Shown in pieces: positions 8,074 to 16,528 of a stretch of 64,000 nucleotides of DNA. The DNA comes from QQWI01 sp964522015. GTDB lineage: Bacteria; Bacillota; Clostridia; Peptostreptococcales; Acidaminobacteraceae. The notes beneath the pieces are model-generated. The model worked only from the letters and a program-made list of their open reading frames with translations. It was not told where the DNA came from and did not search any database. Location of the stretch: positions 44,906 to 108,905 of the forward strand of contig CAZFST010000011.1 of NCBI GenBank assembly GCA_964522015.1, read 5' to 3'. Position numbers and translations under genes: made by a program. Numbering within the stretch: the first letter of the stretch is position 1; each line of letters starts with the position of its first letter.

Positions 8074-9093
8074 ATGCTAAATACAGAGACAAAAGAGACA
8101 TTGGTGTTGCGTCTTGAAGATGCTATGCCCCTTGGTTCAGGGGAGATGCTCACTAAGATTGAGCAAGGGGCCGCTTGGCTAAGAGCTGGTGGAACTGTTA
8201 TTTTCCCCACAGAGACCGTTTATGGATTGGGGGCTCATGCCCTAGACCCTGAGGCCACTCAAAAGATTTATACTGCTAAGGGCAGACCTTCTGATAACCC
8301 TTTGATTGTTCACATCCATCACCGTTCTTTGCTGCAACCTTTAATCAAGTGCCTCCCAGAAAAGGCCATTGCGTTAATGGATGCCTTCTGGCCTGGGCCC
8401 TTGACCTTGGTATTTATAAAATCCGATGCAGTACCCCTTAGCGTCACTGGGGGACTTAACACGGTTGCGGTTCGCATGCCCGATCACCCCATTGCTCTGG
8501 CCCTGATAGAGGCCGCGGGGGTCCCTGTTGCGGCGCCGTCAGCAAACTTATCAGGTAAACCAAGTCCTACAAAGGCGGCCCACGTAATTGCCGATATGAT
8601 GGGACGTGTGGATGCCATTGTGACCTTTGGAGATGTGGATTATGGTATAGAATCAACAGTCCTTGATGTGACCGAAGAAACCCCCATTCTACTGAGACCG
8701 GGGTCGGTAACCCAAGAGCAAATTGAGGCTGTGATTGGTCCCATTGATAGGGATCAGACGATTTTAGAGGCTTTTGGAGATGTTGCGCCCCGCGCGCCAG
8801 GCATGAAATATCGCCATTATGCTCCAAATGCCAAGGTTTTTGTGATTGATCAGGGAATGACAACGACGGTTCTCAATCAACATGTTGCCGATTTTGAAGG
8901 GGCTGGGGAGCGGGTGATGGTGGTTGACATTGCCGATGCTGTGGAACTGGGACGGGTACTTTTTGATCAACTCAGAGACGCGGATGTCCATGGTTATACG
9001 GTTGTCCTCATACGGGCTGTGGCCCTTGAGGGTGTTGGTCTTGCTGTGATGAACCGCTTGTTAAAGGCTGCCAGTCATCAAGTTTTGCGATAG
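8074..9093 (+). CDS. L-threonylcarbamoyladenylate synthase (Sua5/YwlC type)
   Basis: The enzyme makes threonylcarbamoyl-AMP from threonine, bicarbonate and ATP, the first step of t6A modification of ANN-reading tRNAs. The YrdC domain is clear (about 20-200), with the KGRPSDNPL, SANLSGKPSPT and PGPLTLVF motifs. A linker with APGMKYRHYAP leads to a C-terminal Sua5 domain, giving 339 residues, as in the long Sua5 class. I chose the ATG at 8074, nine bases after GGAGATGA; TTG and ATG codons just upstream lie in or too near that site. Location downstream of prmC-prfA is the common firmicute arrangement. Confidence 0.93.
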   Translation: MLNTETKETLVLRLEDAMPLGSGEMLTKIEQGAAWLRAGGTVIFPTETVYGLGAHALDPEATQKIYTAKGRPSDNPLIVHIHHRSLLQPLIKCLPEKAIALMDAFWPGPLTLVFIKSDAVPLSVTGGLNTVAVRMPDHPIALALIEAAGVPVAAPSANLSGKPSPTKAAHVIADMMGRVDAIVTFGDVDYGIESTVLDVTEETPILLRPGSVTQEQIEAVIGPIDRDQTILEAFGDVAPRAPGMKYRHYAPNAKVFVIDQGMTTTVLNQHVADFEGAGERVMVVDIADAVELGRVLFDQLRDADVHGYTVVLIRAVALEGVGLAVMNRLLKAASHQVLR

Positions 9094-9161
9094 ATGGGCT
9101 TTACGACAACTAAGTGTTGCGATTACTAGGTTTTACGATTAACTAAAACTGTGGAGGATTT

Positions 9162-9545
9162 ATGTCTAATAAAAACAATCAAAAGCCTGTTCAAGAGTTA
9201 GATAAAAACGGGAAGCCTAAAAAGAAGAAGCAAACTAAGCTTGAGCGTGAACAAGAATATGAGAAAATGATCCACGAAAACTGGAAGGCAAATAGAGACC
9301 AGGGCAAGTGGAAATTTGTGTTTAAATTTGGTGTGCTTAGTTGGGGCGGCTTTACCTATGTGCTCTATTGGGCAATTGTTTTACTGCTCAACTTAGTTCT
9401 CCAAACCAAGACGCCAGTTTCTTTAGTTGTAGTTGTTTTTTCTGCAATAGGATTTTTAGTGGCTGGGGCGGTGTATGGCATCATTCTTTGGAATCGAAAT
9501 GAGAAAATATTTCTAAAACGTTACCCGTATGGGCGAGTAAAATAG
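9162..9545 (+). CDS. Small membrane protein of unknown function
   Basis: The 127-residue protein has a very basic, Lys/Gln-rich N-terminus (about 1-50) and two hydrophobic helices (about 62-82 and 87-110), with a short basic tail. I do not recognise the family. A good GGAGGA site lies upstream of the ATG. It sits between the Sua5 gene and rpiB on the same strand. The N-terminal charge suggests a cytoplasmic tail that could bind nucleic acid or membrane phospholipid, but this is only inference. Confidence 0.6.
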   Translation: MSNKNNQKPVQELDKNGKPKKKKQTKLEREQEYEKMIHENWKANRDQGKWKFVFKFGVLSWGGFTYVLYWAIVLLLNLVLQTKTPVSLVVVVFSAIGFLVAGAVYGIILWNRNEKIFLKRYPYGRVK

Positions 9546-9547
9546 TG

Positions 9548-9602
9548 TATAATGCGAATGATATAGGTTAAAAGTTAAAAGTAAAAAATGAGAGTTAAAA
9601 GA
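9548..9602 (+). promoter_or_regulatory. Possible promoter -10 and A/T-rich direct repeats upstream of rpiB
   Basis: TATAAT is at 9548-9553 without a convincing -35. It is followed by short direct repeats of the type GTTAAAAG at about 9568-9601 and then the AGGAGG site of rpiB. Confidence 0.35.
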
Positions 9603-9619
9603 TAGAACAGGAGGCTGTT

Positions 9620-10063
9620 ATGAAAATTGCAATGGGTTGTGATCACGGTGGTGTAGAATTGAAAGCAGCAATTGCCCAGCATCTGGAGAAACGGGGATTT
9701 GAGGTTGTTGACTATGGTACAAACTCGTCTGCATCTGTGGATTATCCAGACTATTCAAAAGCAGTGGGTCAAGCCATCCAAAATGGCGATTGCGAGCGTG
9801 GTATTTTAATCTGTGGCACAGGCCAAGGTATTGCAATGGCTGCCAATAAAATGCGAGGCATCCGCTGTGCTGTGTTGACTGATGTTTTTAGTGCGGAAAT
9901 GACACGGATGCACAATGATGCTAATGTGATTGCACTGGGTGGCCGAGTCACTGGGGTTGGACATGCACTAAGAATAGTGGATGCGTACTTGGATGCGGAA
10001 TTTGAAGGTGGCAGACATCAAACACGAATCAACAAGATAATGGCACTAGAAGAAAACAACTAA
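9620..10063 (+). CDS. rpiB: Ribose 5-phosphate isomerase B
   Basis: The enzyme interconverts ribose 5-phosphate and ribulose 5-phosphate. The 147-residue protein has the RpiB/LacAB fold signatures CDHGG near the N-terminus, Cys65 in ILICGTGQGIAMAANK as the catalytic acid/base, and His98 in RMHNDANV. The start has an AGGAGG site. The gene lies directly before upp, as in many Firmicutes, linking pentose phosphate supply with PRPP-dependent base salvage. LacA/LacB-type isomerases are related, but the context favours RpiB. Confidence 0.93.
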   Translation: MKIAMGCDHGGVELKAAIAQHLEKRGFEVVDYGTNSSASVDYPDYSKAVGQAIQNGDCERGILICGTGQGIAMAANKMRGIRCAVLTDVFSAEMTRMHNDANVIALGGRVTGVGHALRIVDAYLDAEFEGGRHQTRINKIMALEENN

Positions 10064-10067
10064 AAAC

Positions 10068-10079
10068 GAGCCATGGCTC
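10068..10079 (+). repeat. Short palindrome GAGCCATGGCTC between rpiB and upp
   Basis: A 12-base perfect palindrome lies between the two genes. It resembles the stem of the longer GAGCC...GGCTC hairpins at 33.8, 36.9, 39.1 and 40.9 kb, and may be a degenerate member. Confidence 0.4.
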
Positions 10080-10109
10080 ACTGCTAACTGACAAAGGATA
10101 GGTGAAAAT

Positions 10110-10739
10110 ATGAGTACAGTTTTAGAGATGAACCACCCGTTAATTCAGCATAAATTAAGCATCATTCGAGATAAGAATACTGGTTCAAAGGAGTTCCGCG
10201 AACTGGTCAAAGAAGTATCCATGTTGATGGCATACGAAGTGACCAGAGAATTGCCTCTTGAAGAAGTTGAAATAGAAACACCGATCATGACCACAAAAGC
10301 CCAGATGCTTTCAGGCCGTAAATTAGCGATTATCCCAATTCTAAGAGCGGGTCTTGGCATGGTAGATGGTTTCTTAAACCTTTTACCAGCTGCAAAAGTG
10401 GGACACATTGGTCTTTACAGAGATCCAGAAACCCTTGAACCAGTGGAATATTACTGTAAAGCTCCGACTGATTTAGCGGAACGTGACTTATTTGTTGTAG
10501 ATCCCATGCTTGCAACAGGTGGTTCAGCAATAGCGGCTATCCAGTTTTTAAAAGCTAGAGGCGCGATCAGCATTAAATTTGTTTGCCTGATTGCTTGCCC
10601 AGAGGGGGTTAAAGCCCTGTCGGATGCCCACCCAGATGTGGACATTTTCGTTGCGAAAATCGATGAAAAACTTAACGATCACGCTTATATCATTCCGGGC
10701 CTTGGGGATGCTGGGGATCGTTTATTTGGCACAAAGTAA
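10110..10739 (+). CDS. upp: Uracil phosphoribosyltransferase
   Basis: The enzyme salvages uracil with PRPP to give UMP. The 209-residue length is standard. The PRPP-binding motif VVDPMLATGGSA lies at about 128-139, and the C-terminal GLGDAGDRLFGTK is typical of the uracil-binding end. The start follows AAAGGATAGGTG. The last few codons and stop are partly repeated about 34 bases downstream (see repeat entry). Confidence 0.96.
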   Translation: MSTVLEMNHPLIQHKLSIIRDKNTGSKEFRELVKEVSMLMAYEVTRELPLEEVEIETPIMTTKAQMLSGRKLAIIPILRAGLGMVDGFLNLLPAAKVGHIGLYRDPETLEPVEYYCKAPTDLAERDLFVVDPMLATGGSAIAAIQFLKARGAISIKFVCLIACPEGVKALSDAHPDVDIFVAKIDEKLNDHAYIIPGLGDAGDRLFGTK

Positions 10740-10775
10740 AATGTTGCCTAGCCTTATATTTAGCACAAAGTAAAA
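10721..10775 (+). repeat. Imperfect direct repeat of the upp 3' end
   Basis: The end of upp (10721-10741, ending GGCACAAAGTAAAA) recurs with few changes at 10755-10775 (ending AGCACAAAGTAAAA). This looks like a small duplication that left an untranslated copy after the stop. Confidence 0.7.
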
Positions 10776-10869
10776 AGGGTAACAGTTTTGTTGTTGATTT
10801 GTGTGCGTTAAACCGATAAAATAACGGCGAGTGTCACAAAAATATGGGCGATGGCCTGGAGGAACTAAA

Positions 10870-11913
10870 GTGGTTTTAAAATTGTTTATTCCGATGCTGA
10901 CAGCATTTTTTATCAGCTTGTTAGCGACGCCAATCATTATCAAGGTGGCCCACCACGTCGGGGCTATTGATGTACCAACCGACGAACGACGAGTCCATAA
11001 AAGCCCTATTCCTAGATTAGGTGGCTTGGCCATATTCATTTCCGTTATGATTTCGTTATTGATTTTTATCGATTTACCGACCACAAAACTGCTTGGCATC
11101 GTGATTGGCTCCCTGATTATAGTTTTAATGGGCTTTATTGATGACATCCAGCCAATCAAAGCAAAATATAAATTAATGGTCCAAATTTTAGCAGCATTTG
11201 TACTGATTTTTTCAGGCATTCGCATCACTGGGATTTCAAGCTTTTTTAACCTTGAGCAAACCATTTATCTAGATGGCGCCATCGGTCTGATTATTTCTGT
11301 TTTATGGATTGTGGGCATTACTAACACCTTAAACTTGATTGACGGTCTTGACGGCCTGGCAGGGGGTGTCGCTTCCATTTCAGCCTTGACCCTTGCTTAT
11401 GTTGCCTTTGTTAATGGGCGTATTGAAATCGCCATTATCACACTGATTATTGCAGGCGCCAGCATCGGCTTTCTGCCTTATAACTTTAACCCTGCCCGCA
11501 TTTTTATGGGGGATACGGGAGCCCTCTTCCTGGGCTTTATTCTGGCGGCTATCTCCATTGAAGGCACCTTAAAAAGTGCTGCTGCCATTGCTTTTTTCGC
11601 ACCAGTGTTGGCTTTGGGTATCCCAATCTTCGATACCTTCTTTTCCATCGTTAGGCGTCTAGCCAAGGGTCAGCATCCCTTTGAGGCAGATAAGGGTCAT
11701 CTCCATCATCGGATTTTAGAGATGGGCTTTGGGCAAAAGAGAACAGTTTTAACACTCTACTTGATCAATACGCTTTTGGGCGTTGGCGGAATTTTGCTGC
11801 TTAAAAAGCACTATTTCCAAATGAGCATCGCAATCATAGTCGCCGCAATCTTAATCGCGATTCCAATCCGTTTGAGTTTACAAAAGCGCAGTCGCGACGA
11901 AAAGGGAGAATAA
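10870..11913 (+). CDS. tagO: Undecaprenyl-phosphate GlcNAc-1-phosphate transferase (TagO/WecA family)
   Basis: This polytopic membrane enzyme transfers a sugar-1-phosphate from UDP-GlcNAc to undecaprenyl phosphate, the first step of teichoic acid or other wall glycopolymer assembly. Family motifs are DERRVHKSPIPRLGG, FIDDIQPIKAKYK, NTLNLIDGLDGLAGG, MGDTGALFLGF and the HLHHR loop near the C-terminus. About ten membrane helices are apparent in 347 residues. I chose the GTG at 10870, seven bases after GGAGGA; an earlier GTG at 10831 would add 13 hydrophilic residues without a site. The next gene, wecB/mnaA, starts two bases after the stop, supplying the ManNAc epimer for the same polymer. Confidence 0.92.
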   Translation: MVLKLFIPMLTAFFISLLATPIIIKVAHHVGAIDVPTDERRVHKSPIPRLGGLAIFISVMISLLIFIDLPTTKLLGIVIGSLIIVLMGFIDDIQPIKAKYKLMVQILAAFVLIFSGIRITGISSFFNLEQTIYLDGAIGLIISVLWIVGITNTLNLIDGLDGLAGGVASISALTLAYVAFVNGRIEIAIITLIIAGASIGFLPYNFNPARIFMGDTGALFLGFILAAISIEGTLKSAAAIAFFAPVLALGIPIFDTFFSIVRRLAKGQHPFEADKGHLHHRILEMGFGQKRTVLTLYLINTLLGVGGILLLKKHYFQMSIAIIVAAILIAIPIRLSLQKRSRDEKGE

Positions 11914-11915
11914 CC

Positions 11916-13091
11916 ATGAGCGAAATTTCACAAAATACAAACTCAGAGCCACAAACTACGAACCAGGAACCCCAAAAGAAAATTAAAATCATGTCGGTTT
12001 TTGGTACCCGTCCTGAAGCCATCAAGATGGCTCCTCTGGTTAAGGCATTGGCCAATACCCCTTGGATCGATGCGACGGTCTGCGTTACAGCTCAGCATCG
12101 CGAAATGCTCGATCAAGTCCTTGAGTTATTTGAGATAACACCTGATTTCGACCTTGATATCATGAAACAAAATCAAAAATTATCTGAGATTATCAGTAAT
12201 ATTTTGATCGGTATGGAGGACGTTCTAGACCAAGCTAAGCCGGATATGTTATTGGTTCACGGTGATACTACTACAACTCTTGCGGCTAGTATGGCGGCGT
12301 TTAACAAGGGTATTAAGGTTGGCCACGTTGAGGCGGGGCTTCGCAGTGGCAACAAATGGTCGCCGTATCCGGAAGAAATGAATCGCAGCCTCACCACTCG
12401 GTTGGCTGACTTGCATTTTGCGCCGACGACGACAAACGAAGAGAATCTATTACTGGAGCGGGTGCCAGCAGAACTGATTTCTGTGACGGGCAATACGGTA
12501 ACTGACGCTCTGTTGATGATGGTAGAAAAGGATTATGTCTTTGAAGAGGCCTTGATCAATGAGATTTTGGATTCTGGTCAAAAGCTTGTGCTTGTAACGG
12601 CTCACCGACGGGAAAATCTTGGAGAGCCCATGCGCAATATCTTTAGAGCCATCAAGCAATTGGCTGATACCCACCCTGAAATCACAGTGGTTTACCCAAT
12701 TCACTTAAATCCAAAAGTGAGAGAGATCGCCACAGAAATCTTGAACGATCATCCCCGGATTCACCTGATTGCACCAATGAGTTATAAGCCTTTTGCAAAT
12801 CTTCAGGCCCGTTCTTACTTTTTGATGACGGATTCTGGTGGCATGCAAGAAGAAGCTCCAGCCCTAAAAGTTCCCGTTTTGGTGCTGCGCACAGAAACTG
12901 AGCGTCCTGAAGGAGTTGCAGCAGGAACCCTTCTAATGGCAGGGGTAGAAACTGAGCGGATTTATGCCCTTGGCCATCAGCTCCTGACAGATGATGCCAT
13001 GTACCAGCGGATGGTCAATACCAAGAATCCATATGGTGATGGTACGGCCTGCGAGAAAATCGTGGCAGCAATAAAGCGTTACTTTGCCTAG
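11916..13091 (+). CDS. wecB: UDP-N-acetylglucosamine 2-epimerase (non-hydrolysing)
   Basis: The enzyme interconverts UDP-GlcNAc and UDP-ManNAc. Motifs include FGTRPEAIKMAPL, HGDTTTTLA, VEAGLRSG, TAHRRENLGEP and DSGGMQEEAP. The 391 residues include about 20 extra N-terminal residues rich in Asn, Gln, Glu and Pro, encoded by an A/C-rich degenerate repeat. The conserved protein begins only at about residue 22 (KKIKIMSVFGTRPE). The ATG at 11916 follows GGGAGAATAACC. Tight coupling to the tagO-like gene supports a role in wall polymer linkage-unit synthesis (MnaA in Bacillus nomenclature). Confidence 0.93.
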   Translation: MSEISQNTNSEPQTTNQEPQKKIKIMSVFGTRPEAIKMAPLVKALANTPWIDATVCVTAQHREMLDQVLELFEITPDFDLDIMKQNQKLSEIISNILIGMEDVLDQAKPDMLLVHGDTTTTLAASMAAFNKGIKVGHVEAGLRSGNKWSPYPEEMNRSLTTRLADLHFAPTTTNEENLLLERVPAELISVTGNTVTDALLMMVEKDYVFEEALINEILDSGQKLVLVTAHRRENLGEPMRNIFRAIKQLADTHPEITVVYPIHLNPKVREIATEILNDHPRIHLIAPMSYKPFANLQARSYFLMTDSGGMQEEAPALKVPVLVLRTETERPEGVAAGTLLMAGVETERIYALGHQLLTDDAMYQRMVNTKNPYGDGTACEKIVAAIKRYFA

Positions 13092-13398
13092 AAACAAAGT
13101 ACGTCTCTGGTTTTGGCTCTGATTGCCTCTGGATGACGAAAAACAATCATAAAACTTTAATGGGCTGTCTCCAAATGATGTTTAAATCATTTGGAGACAG
13201 CCCATTTTTTTCGTAACATTAGTGGAAGCGATGCAGTACAAGCAAATAAAGGAAATTTGACAACGATTGCATAACGGTCTACACTTATACTTTGAATGTT
13301 GCTTGAATCTTTGAATGTTTTTAGTGTATGAAACCCACTAAATGTGCTATTCTATTAATTGTACAGAGTAATCTGTTTGGGTATTGTGGAGGTGAAGT
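13092..13398. other. Intergenic region with terminator and an inverted repeat upstream of the CoA-transferase
   Basis: Besides the terminator, this 307-base gap contains TTTAGTG-N9-CACTAAA (13320-13342), about 60 bases before the atoD start, which could be an operator. A TTGACA at about 13257 lacks a correctly spaced -10. No small ORF with a ribosome-binding site was seen. Confidence 0.4.
13161..13211 (+). terminator. Strong terminator after wecB
   Basis: A perfect 19-bp stem starting TGGGCTGTCTCC, with a 6-base loop, is followed by seven T. It ends the tagO-wecB unit. Confidence 0.92.
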
Positions 13399-14049
13399 AT
13401 GCACAAGTTAAAAGTAGCACAAGATGCTATCTCTTTAGTTGAAGATGGCATGACGCTAATGGTGGGTGGGTTCCTAGGGGTAGGGTCGCCTGAAACTCTC
13501 ATTAGCGCAGTCATTGCAAAGGGTTGCAAGGATTTGACTCTGATTTGCAATGATACTGGTTTTCCAGATAAGGGTGTTGGTCGATTGGTGTGTGCGGGCT
13601 TAGTTAAAAAAGTCTACACATCTCACATCGGTACAAATCCTGAATCCGGGGACCGGATGAATGATGGTCGTATGGAAATCATTCTGACACCACAGGGCAC
13701 TTTGGCTGAACAAGTCCGAGCTGCTGGTGCGGGTCTTGGGGGAGTCATTACCCCTACTGGTCTTGGCACCATTGTAGAAAACGGCAAGCAGATTTTAGAA
13801 ATGGATGGTAAGCGATTCTTGGTTGAAAAAGCCTTGAAAGCTGATGTCGCATTGATTAGTGCAGAATGGGTTGATCAAAAGGGCAACTGTGTCTATGACA
13901 AAGCGGCTCGAAATTTTAACCCACTGATGGCTATGGCAGCGGATCATGTGATTGTTGAAGCTCATTCGATTGTGGCAATCGGCGATTTAGATCCCAATTT
14001 GGTACACACGCCGCACATCTTTATTGATGTCATTGTTAAGGAGGCTTAA
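13399..14049 (+). CDS. atoD: 3-oxoacid / butyrate-acetoacetate CoA-transferase subunit A
   Basis: This is the alpha subunit of a class I CoA-transferase, which exchanges CoA between acyl-CoA and acetoacetate or short-chain acids. The glycine-rich GGFLGVGSPETL near residue 23 and CNDTGFPDKGVG are typical. The length of 216 residues is normal. The start has GGAGGTGAAGT upstream. The beta subunit follows after two bases, so the heterodimer is coexpressed. With kce in the window, use of acetoacetate from lysine fermentation is plausible but not proven. Confidence 0.92.
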   Translation: MHKLKVAQDAISLVEDGMTLMVGGFLGVGSPETLISAVIAKGCKDLTLICNDTGFPDKGVGRLVCAGLVKKVYTSHIGTNPESGDRMNDGRMEIILTPQGTLAEQVRAAGAGLGGVITPTGLGTIVENGKQILEMDGKRFLVEKALKADVALISAEWVDQKGNCVYDKAARNFNPLMAMAADHVIVEAHSIVAIGDLDPNLVHTPHIFIDVIVKEA

Positions 14050-14051
14050 TT

Positions 14052-14711
14052 TTGGACAAAAATAAAATTCGCGAAGTGATTGCCAAACGCGTTGCTATGG
14101 AATTTAAAGATGGGGATTTAGTCAATCTTGGTATTGGTTTACCAACTGAAGTGGCTAACTATGTACCGACTTCCATTGAAGTGATTTTTCAGTCGGAAAA
14201 CGGCTTTATCGGCATGGGCACTGCGCCAGAAAAAGGTCAAGAAATCAGGAATTTAGTCAATGCCGGTTCTATGCCCGCAACGATTCTTCCAGGGGGTGCC
14301 TTCTTTGATAGTGCCACTTCTTTTGCCATTATTCGCGGTGGTCACTTAGATTATACGGTTCTTGGTGCGCTGCAAGTAGACGAAAAAGGGAATCTTGCAA
14401 ATTGGATGATTCCTGGCAAAAAAGTACCTGGCATGGGTGGTGCTATGGACCTTGTTACGGGGGCTAAACACGTGATTGTGGCCATGGAGCATACTGCAAA
14501 AGGGGAACTGAAAATCTTTAAAGAGTGTACTTTACCACTGACTGCAGCTGGGGCAGTGGATATGATCGTGACAGAAATGGGCGTTATGATTGTGACCCCA
14601 AATGGCCTCAAACTTAAAGAATACCATCCTGATTTTACCCTTGAAGAAATTCAAGAGGCAACTGGATGCGATCTACTCATTGAAGATGACTTAATCCCAA
14701 TGCCTGTATAA
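14052..14711 (+). CDS. atoA: 3-oxoacid / butyrate-acetoacetate CoA-transferase subunit B
   Basis: This is the catalytic beta subunit. The active-site glutamate that forms the CoA thioester is Glu49 in FQSENGFIGMG, and GAMDLVTGAKHVIVAMEH is the other hallmark segment. Its 219 residues are standard. Translation begins at a TTG, supported by a strong AAGGAGG overlapping the end of atoD. No other start with a site is available. Confidence 0.93.
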   Translation: MDKNKIREVIAKRVAMEFKDGDLVNLGIGLPTEVANYVPTSIEVIFQSENGFIGMGTAPEKGQEIRNLVNAGSMPATILPGGAFFDSATSFAIIRGGHLDYTVLGALQVDEKGNLANWMIPGKKVPGMGGAMDLVTGAKHVIVAMEHTAKGELKIFKECTLPLTAAGAVDMIVTEMGVMIVTPNGLKLKEYHPDFTLEEIQEATGCDLLIEDDLIPMPV

Positions 14712-14792
14712 AATTATGATTTTGCATTTAAGTGCAGTAATTTGCTTATTGCAACCTCTTGACTGCAACATTGAAGATTGGAAGGTTAAATA

Positions 14793-15023
14793 GTGGGTAA
14801 GAACGACTTTAGGATGTATTCAAATCTCCTCTTATTATCACAGATAGGTATCAATATGTTGGTTCCAATTATCGGTGGTCTTTTTGTTGGTAGATGGCTA
14901 GATAGTAAACTGCATACATCGCCCCTATTTTTATTATTATGCATTTTGATTTGTACAATTGCGGCCTTTATGAACCTTTATAAAGTGACCATGGCTGCTG
15001 CAAAAAAAACAAAGAAGAAGTAG
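14793..15023 (+). CDS. AtpZ/AtpI-like ATP synthase accessory protein
   Basis: This 76-residue protein has two membrane helices (about 15-33 and 43-63) and the short GRWLDSKL motif of the AtpZ (F0F1 ATPase accessory) family. It begins with a GTG, with GGAAGG upstream. It is the first gene of the ATP synthase operon. Homologues are thought to help c-ring assembly or Mg2+ supply; this is family knowledge and not shown here. Confidence 0.75.
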   Translation: MGKNDFRMYSNLLLLSQIGINMLVPIIGGLFVGRWLDSKLHTSPLFLLLCILICTIAAFMNLYKVTMAAAKKTKKK

Positions 15024-15033
15024 CGAGGAACAG

Positions 15034-15435
15034 ATGATGAAAGAAGTCAAACAACTGGTTTTTCAAGTTGGTAAGTGGTCAATTGCATTAAATTTGTGTG
15101 CTATTATACTGGCGTTTATACTCATCAAAAATTCAATCCCAATGGTACTAGGTATCATTTTTGGCGCTACTTTTGCTTTATTAGAGTTCTATGCTTTATC
15201 GCTTTCCCTTGAAAAAGCAGTTAAAAAATCTCCAAGTCAAGCGGCAACTTCAGTGGCACTTGGTGCATATGGTCGATTGGCCATAACGGCTGTTGTCATT
15301 ATGGTGGCTATTAAAGCACCCTATCTCAACGAACTTGGAACAGCATTTGGAATTGTATCGATCAAATTCGTTATTTATATAATGAATTTTTTCAATAAAA
15401 AAGCACCACAATTACCGGATGGTGATGGGGTGTAA
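15034..15435 (+). CDS. atpI: ATP synthase subunit I
   Basis: The hydrophobic 133-residue protein with four membrane helices matches AtpI, a chaperone-like factor for c-ring assembly, particularly in Na+-translocating enzymes. Two ATG codons in tandem (15034 and 15037) follow GAGGAACAG; either may be used. Its place between atpZ and atpB is the standard position. Confidence 0.8.
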   Translation: MMKEVKQLVFQVGKWSIALNLCAIILAFILIKNSIPMVLGIIFGATFALLEFYALSLSLEKAVKKSPSQAATSVALGAYGRLAITAVVIMVAIKAPYLNELGTAFGIVSIKFVIYIMNFFNKKAPQLPDGDGV

Positions 15436-15471
15436 AGCAGTAGTTATTTTTTTAAGAAAGGAGGAATAACT

Positions 15472-16140
15472 ATGATCGGTACAGCAAGTTTTGGCCCTGA
15501 GGTTGTATTTCAGTTTGGGAATTTTCATATTTCTCAAACCGTTACTGTTACGTGGTATATCATGGCGGCTATTATGATTTTTGTAACACTCGCCATGCGT
15601 AAAAAAGAAATCATACCAACAGGGGTTCAAAACTTCTTAGAGATTTTTGTTGAAGTCATTTATGGTTTGGTCAGACAAACCATGGGTGAAAGGCGCCTTA
15701 ATTTTGCACCATATATGGGAACAATCATGATTCTAATTGCTTGTTGTAATCTGATTGGCTTGTTGGGTATTAGACCCCCGACAGCAGATTTGAATACAAC
15801 CTTAGCGTTAGCCCTAATGACTGTGGCTTCGTGCCATATATTTGGTGTCGCCAACAAAGGTCTTGGTTTTTACAAAGGATTTTTAGAGCCAGTACCGTTT
15901 TTATTGCCGCTTAATATTATCGGCGAACTTGCAACACCAATCTCTTTAAGTTTTCGTCTTTTCGGAAATATCACTGGCGGCATGGTCATCATGTGGTTAG
16001 TGTACAGTGCACTTGGTAATTTTGCACTGGTTCCAATCCCAGCATTTTTGCATATCTATTTTGATTTGTTTGCTGGTTTATTACAATCATTTATCTTCAC
16101 AATGCTGACAATGGTATTTATTACAAATGCAGTGGATTAG
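15472..16140 (+). CDS. atpB: ATP synthase F0 subunit a
   Basis: Subunit a forms the ion half-channels against the c-ring. The essential arginine is Arg162 in SLSFRLFGN, and the preceding LNIIGELATPISL is conserved. At 222 residues with five to six helices it has the normal firmicute size. AAAGGAGGAATAACT precedes the ATG. Confidence 0.95.
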   Translation: MIGTASFGPEVVFQFGNFHISQTVTVTWYIMAAIMIFVTLAMRKKEIIPTGVQNFLEIFVEVIYGLVRQTMGERRLNFAPYMGTIMILIACCNLIGLLGIRPPTADLNTTLALALMTVASCHIFGVANKGLGFYKGFLEPVPFLLPLNIIGELATPISLSFRLFGNITGGMVIMWLVYSALGNFALVPIPAFLHIYFDLFAGLLQSFIFTMLTMVFITNAVD

Positions 16141-16220
16141 AAAATGTAAAACAGCTTATAATTTTGAATTTCAAATGACAAGTAGTTTACGATTAGTGCA
16201 TTTCTAAGGAGGAAATACAT

Positions 16221-16487
16221 ATGGATCCTATTACAGGTAAAGCTTTAGTTCTTGCAGCATCGGCAATCGGCGCAGGTCTTTCAATGATTGCAGGTATTGG
16301 CCCTGGTATCGGTCAGGGTTTTGCAGCTGGTAAAGGTGCAGAGGCAGTTGGTAGACAACCAGAAGCACAGGGCGACATTGTTAGAACAATGCTATTAGGT
16401 TGCGCCGTTGCCGAGTCAACAGGTATTTATGGTCTTGTTATCGCTTTGATCCTTTTATTTGCAAATCCATTGGTCGGCATGCTTTAA
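16221..16487 (+). CDS. atpE: ATP synthase F0 subunit c with sodium-binding residue set
   Basis: This is the ring-forming proteolipid of 88 residues: two helices with a GxGxG-type helix packing segment. Gln32, Val63, Glu65, Ser66, Thr67 and Tyr70 match, position for position, the Na+-coordinating residues known from the Ilyobacter tartaricus c-ring. Pro28 is also present. This set is characteristic of Na+-driven enzymes. AAGGAGG lies upstream of the ATG. Confidence 0.95.
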   Translation: MDPITGKALVLAASAIGAGLSMIAGIGPGIGQGFAAGKGAEAVGRQPEAQGDIVRTMLLGCAVAESTGIYGLVIALILLFANPLVGML

Positions 16488-16528
16488 TTTAATGACGAAC
16501 CACTGAGGATTTAGCGAGGAGGGACTGT

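Noticed and set aside
10811..10820. CCGATAAA as a sigma-28 promoter for the tagO-like gene
   Set aside because: There is no TAAA 14-16 bases upstream, and the gene is not flagellar.
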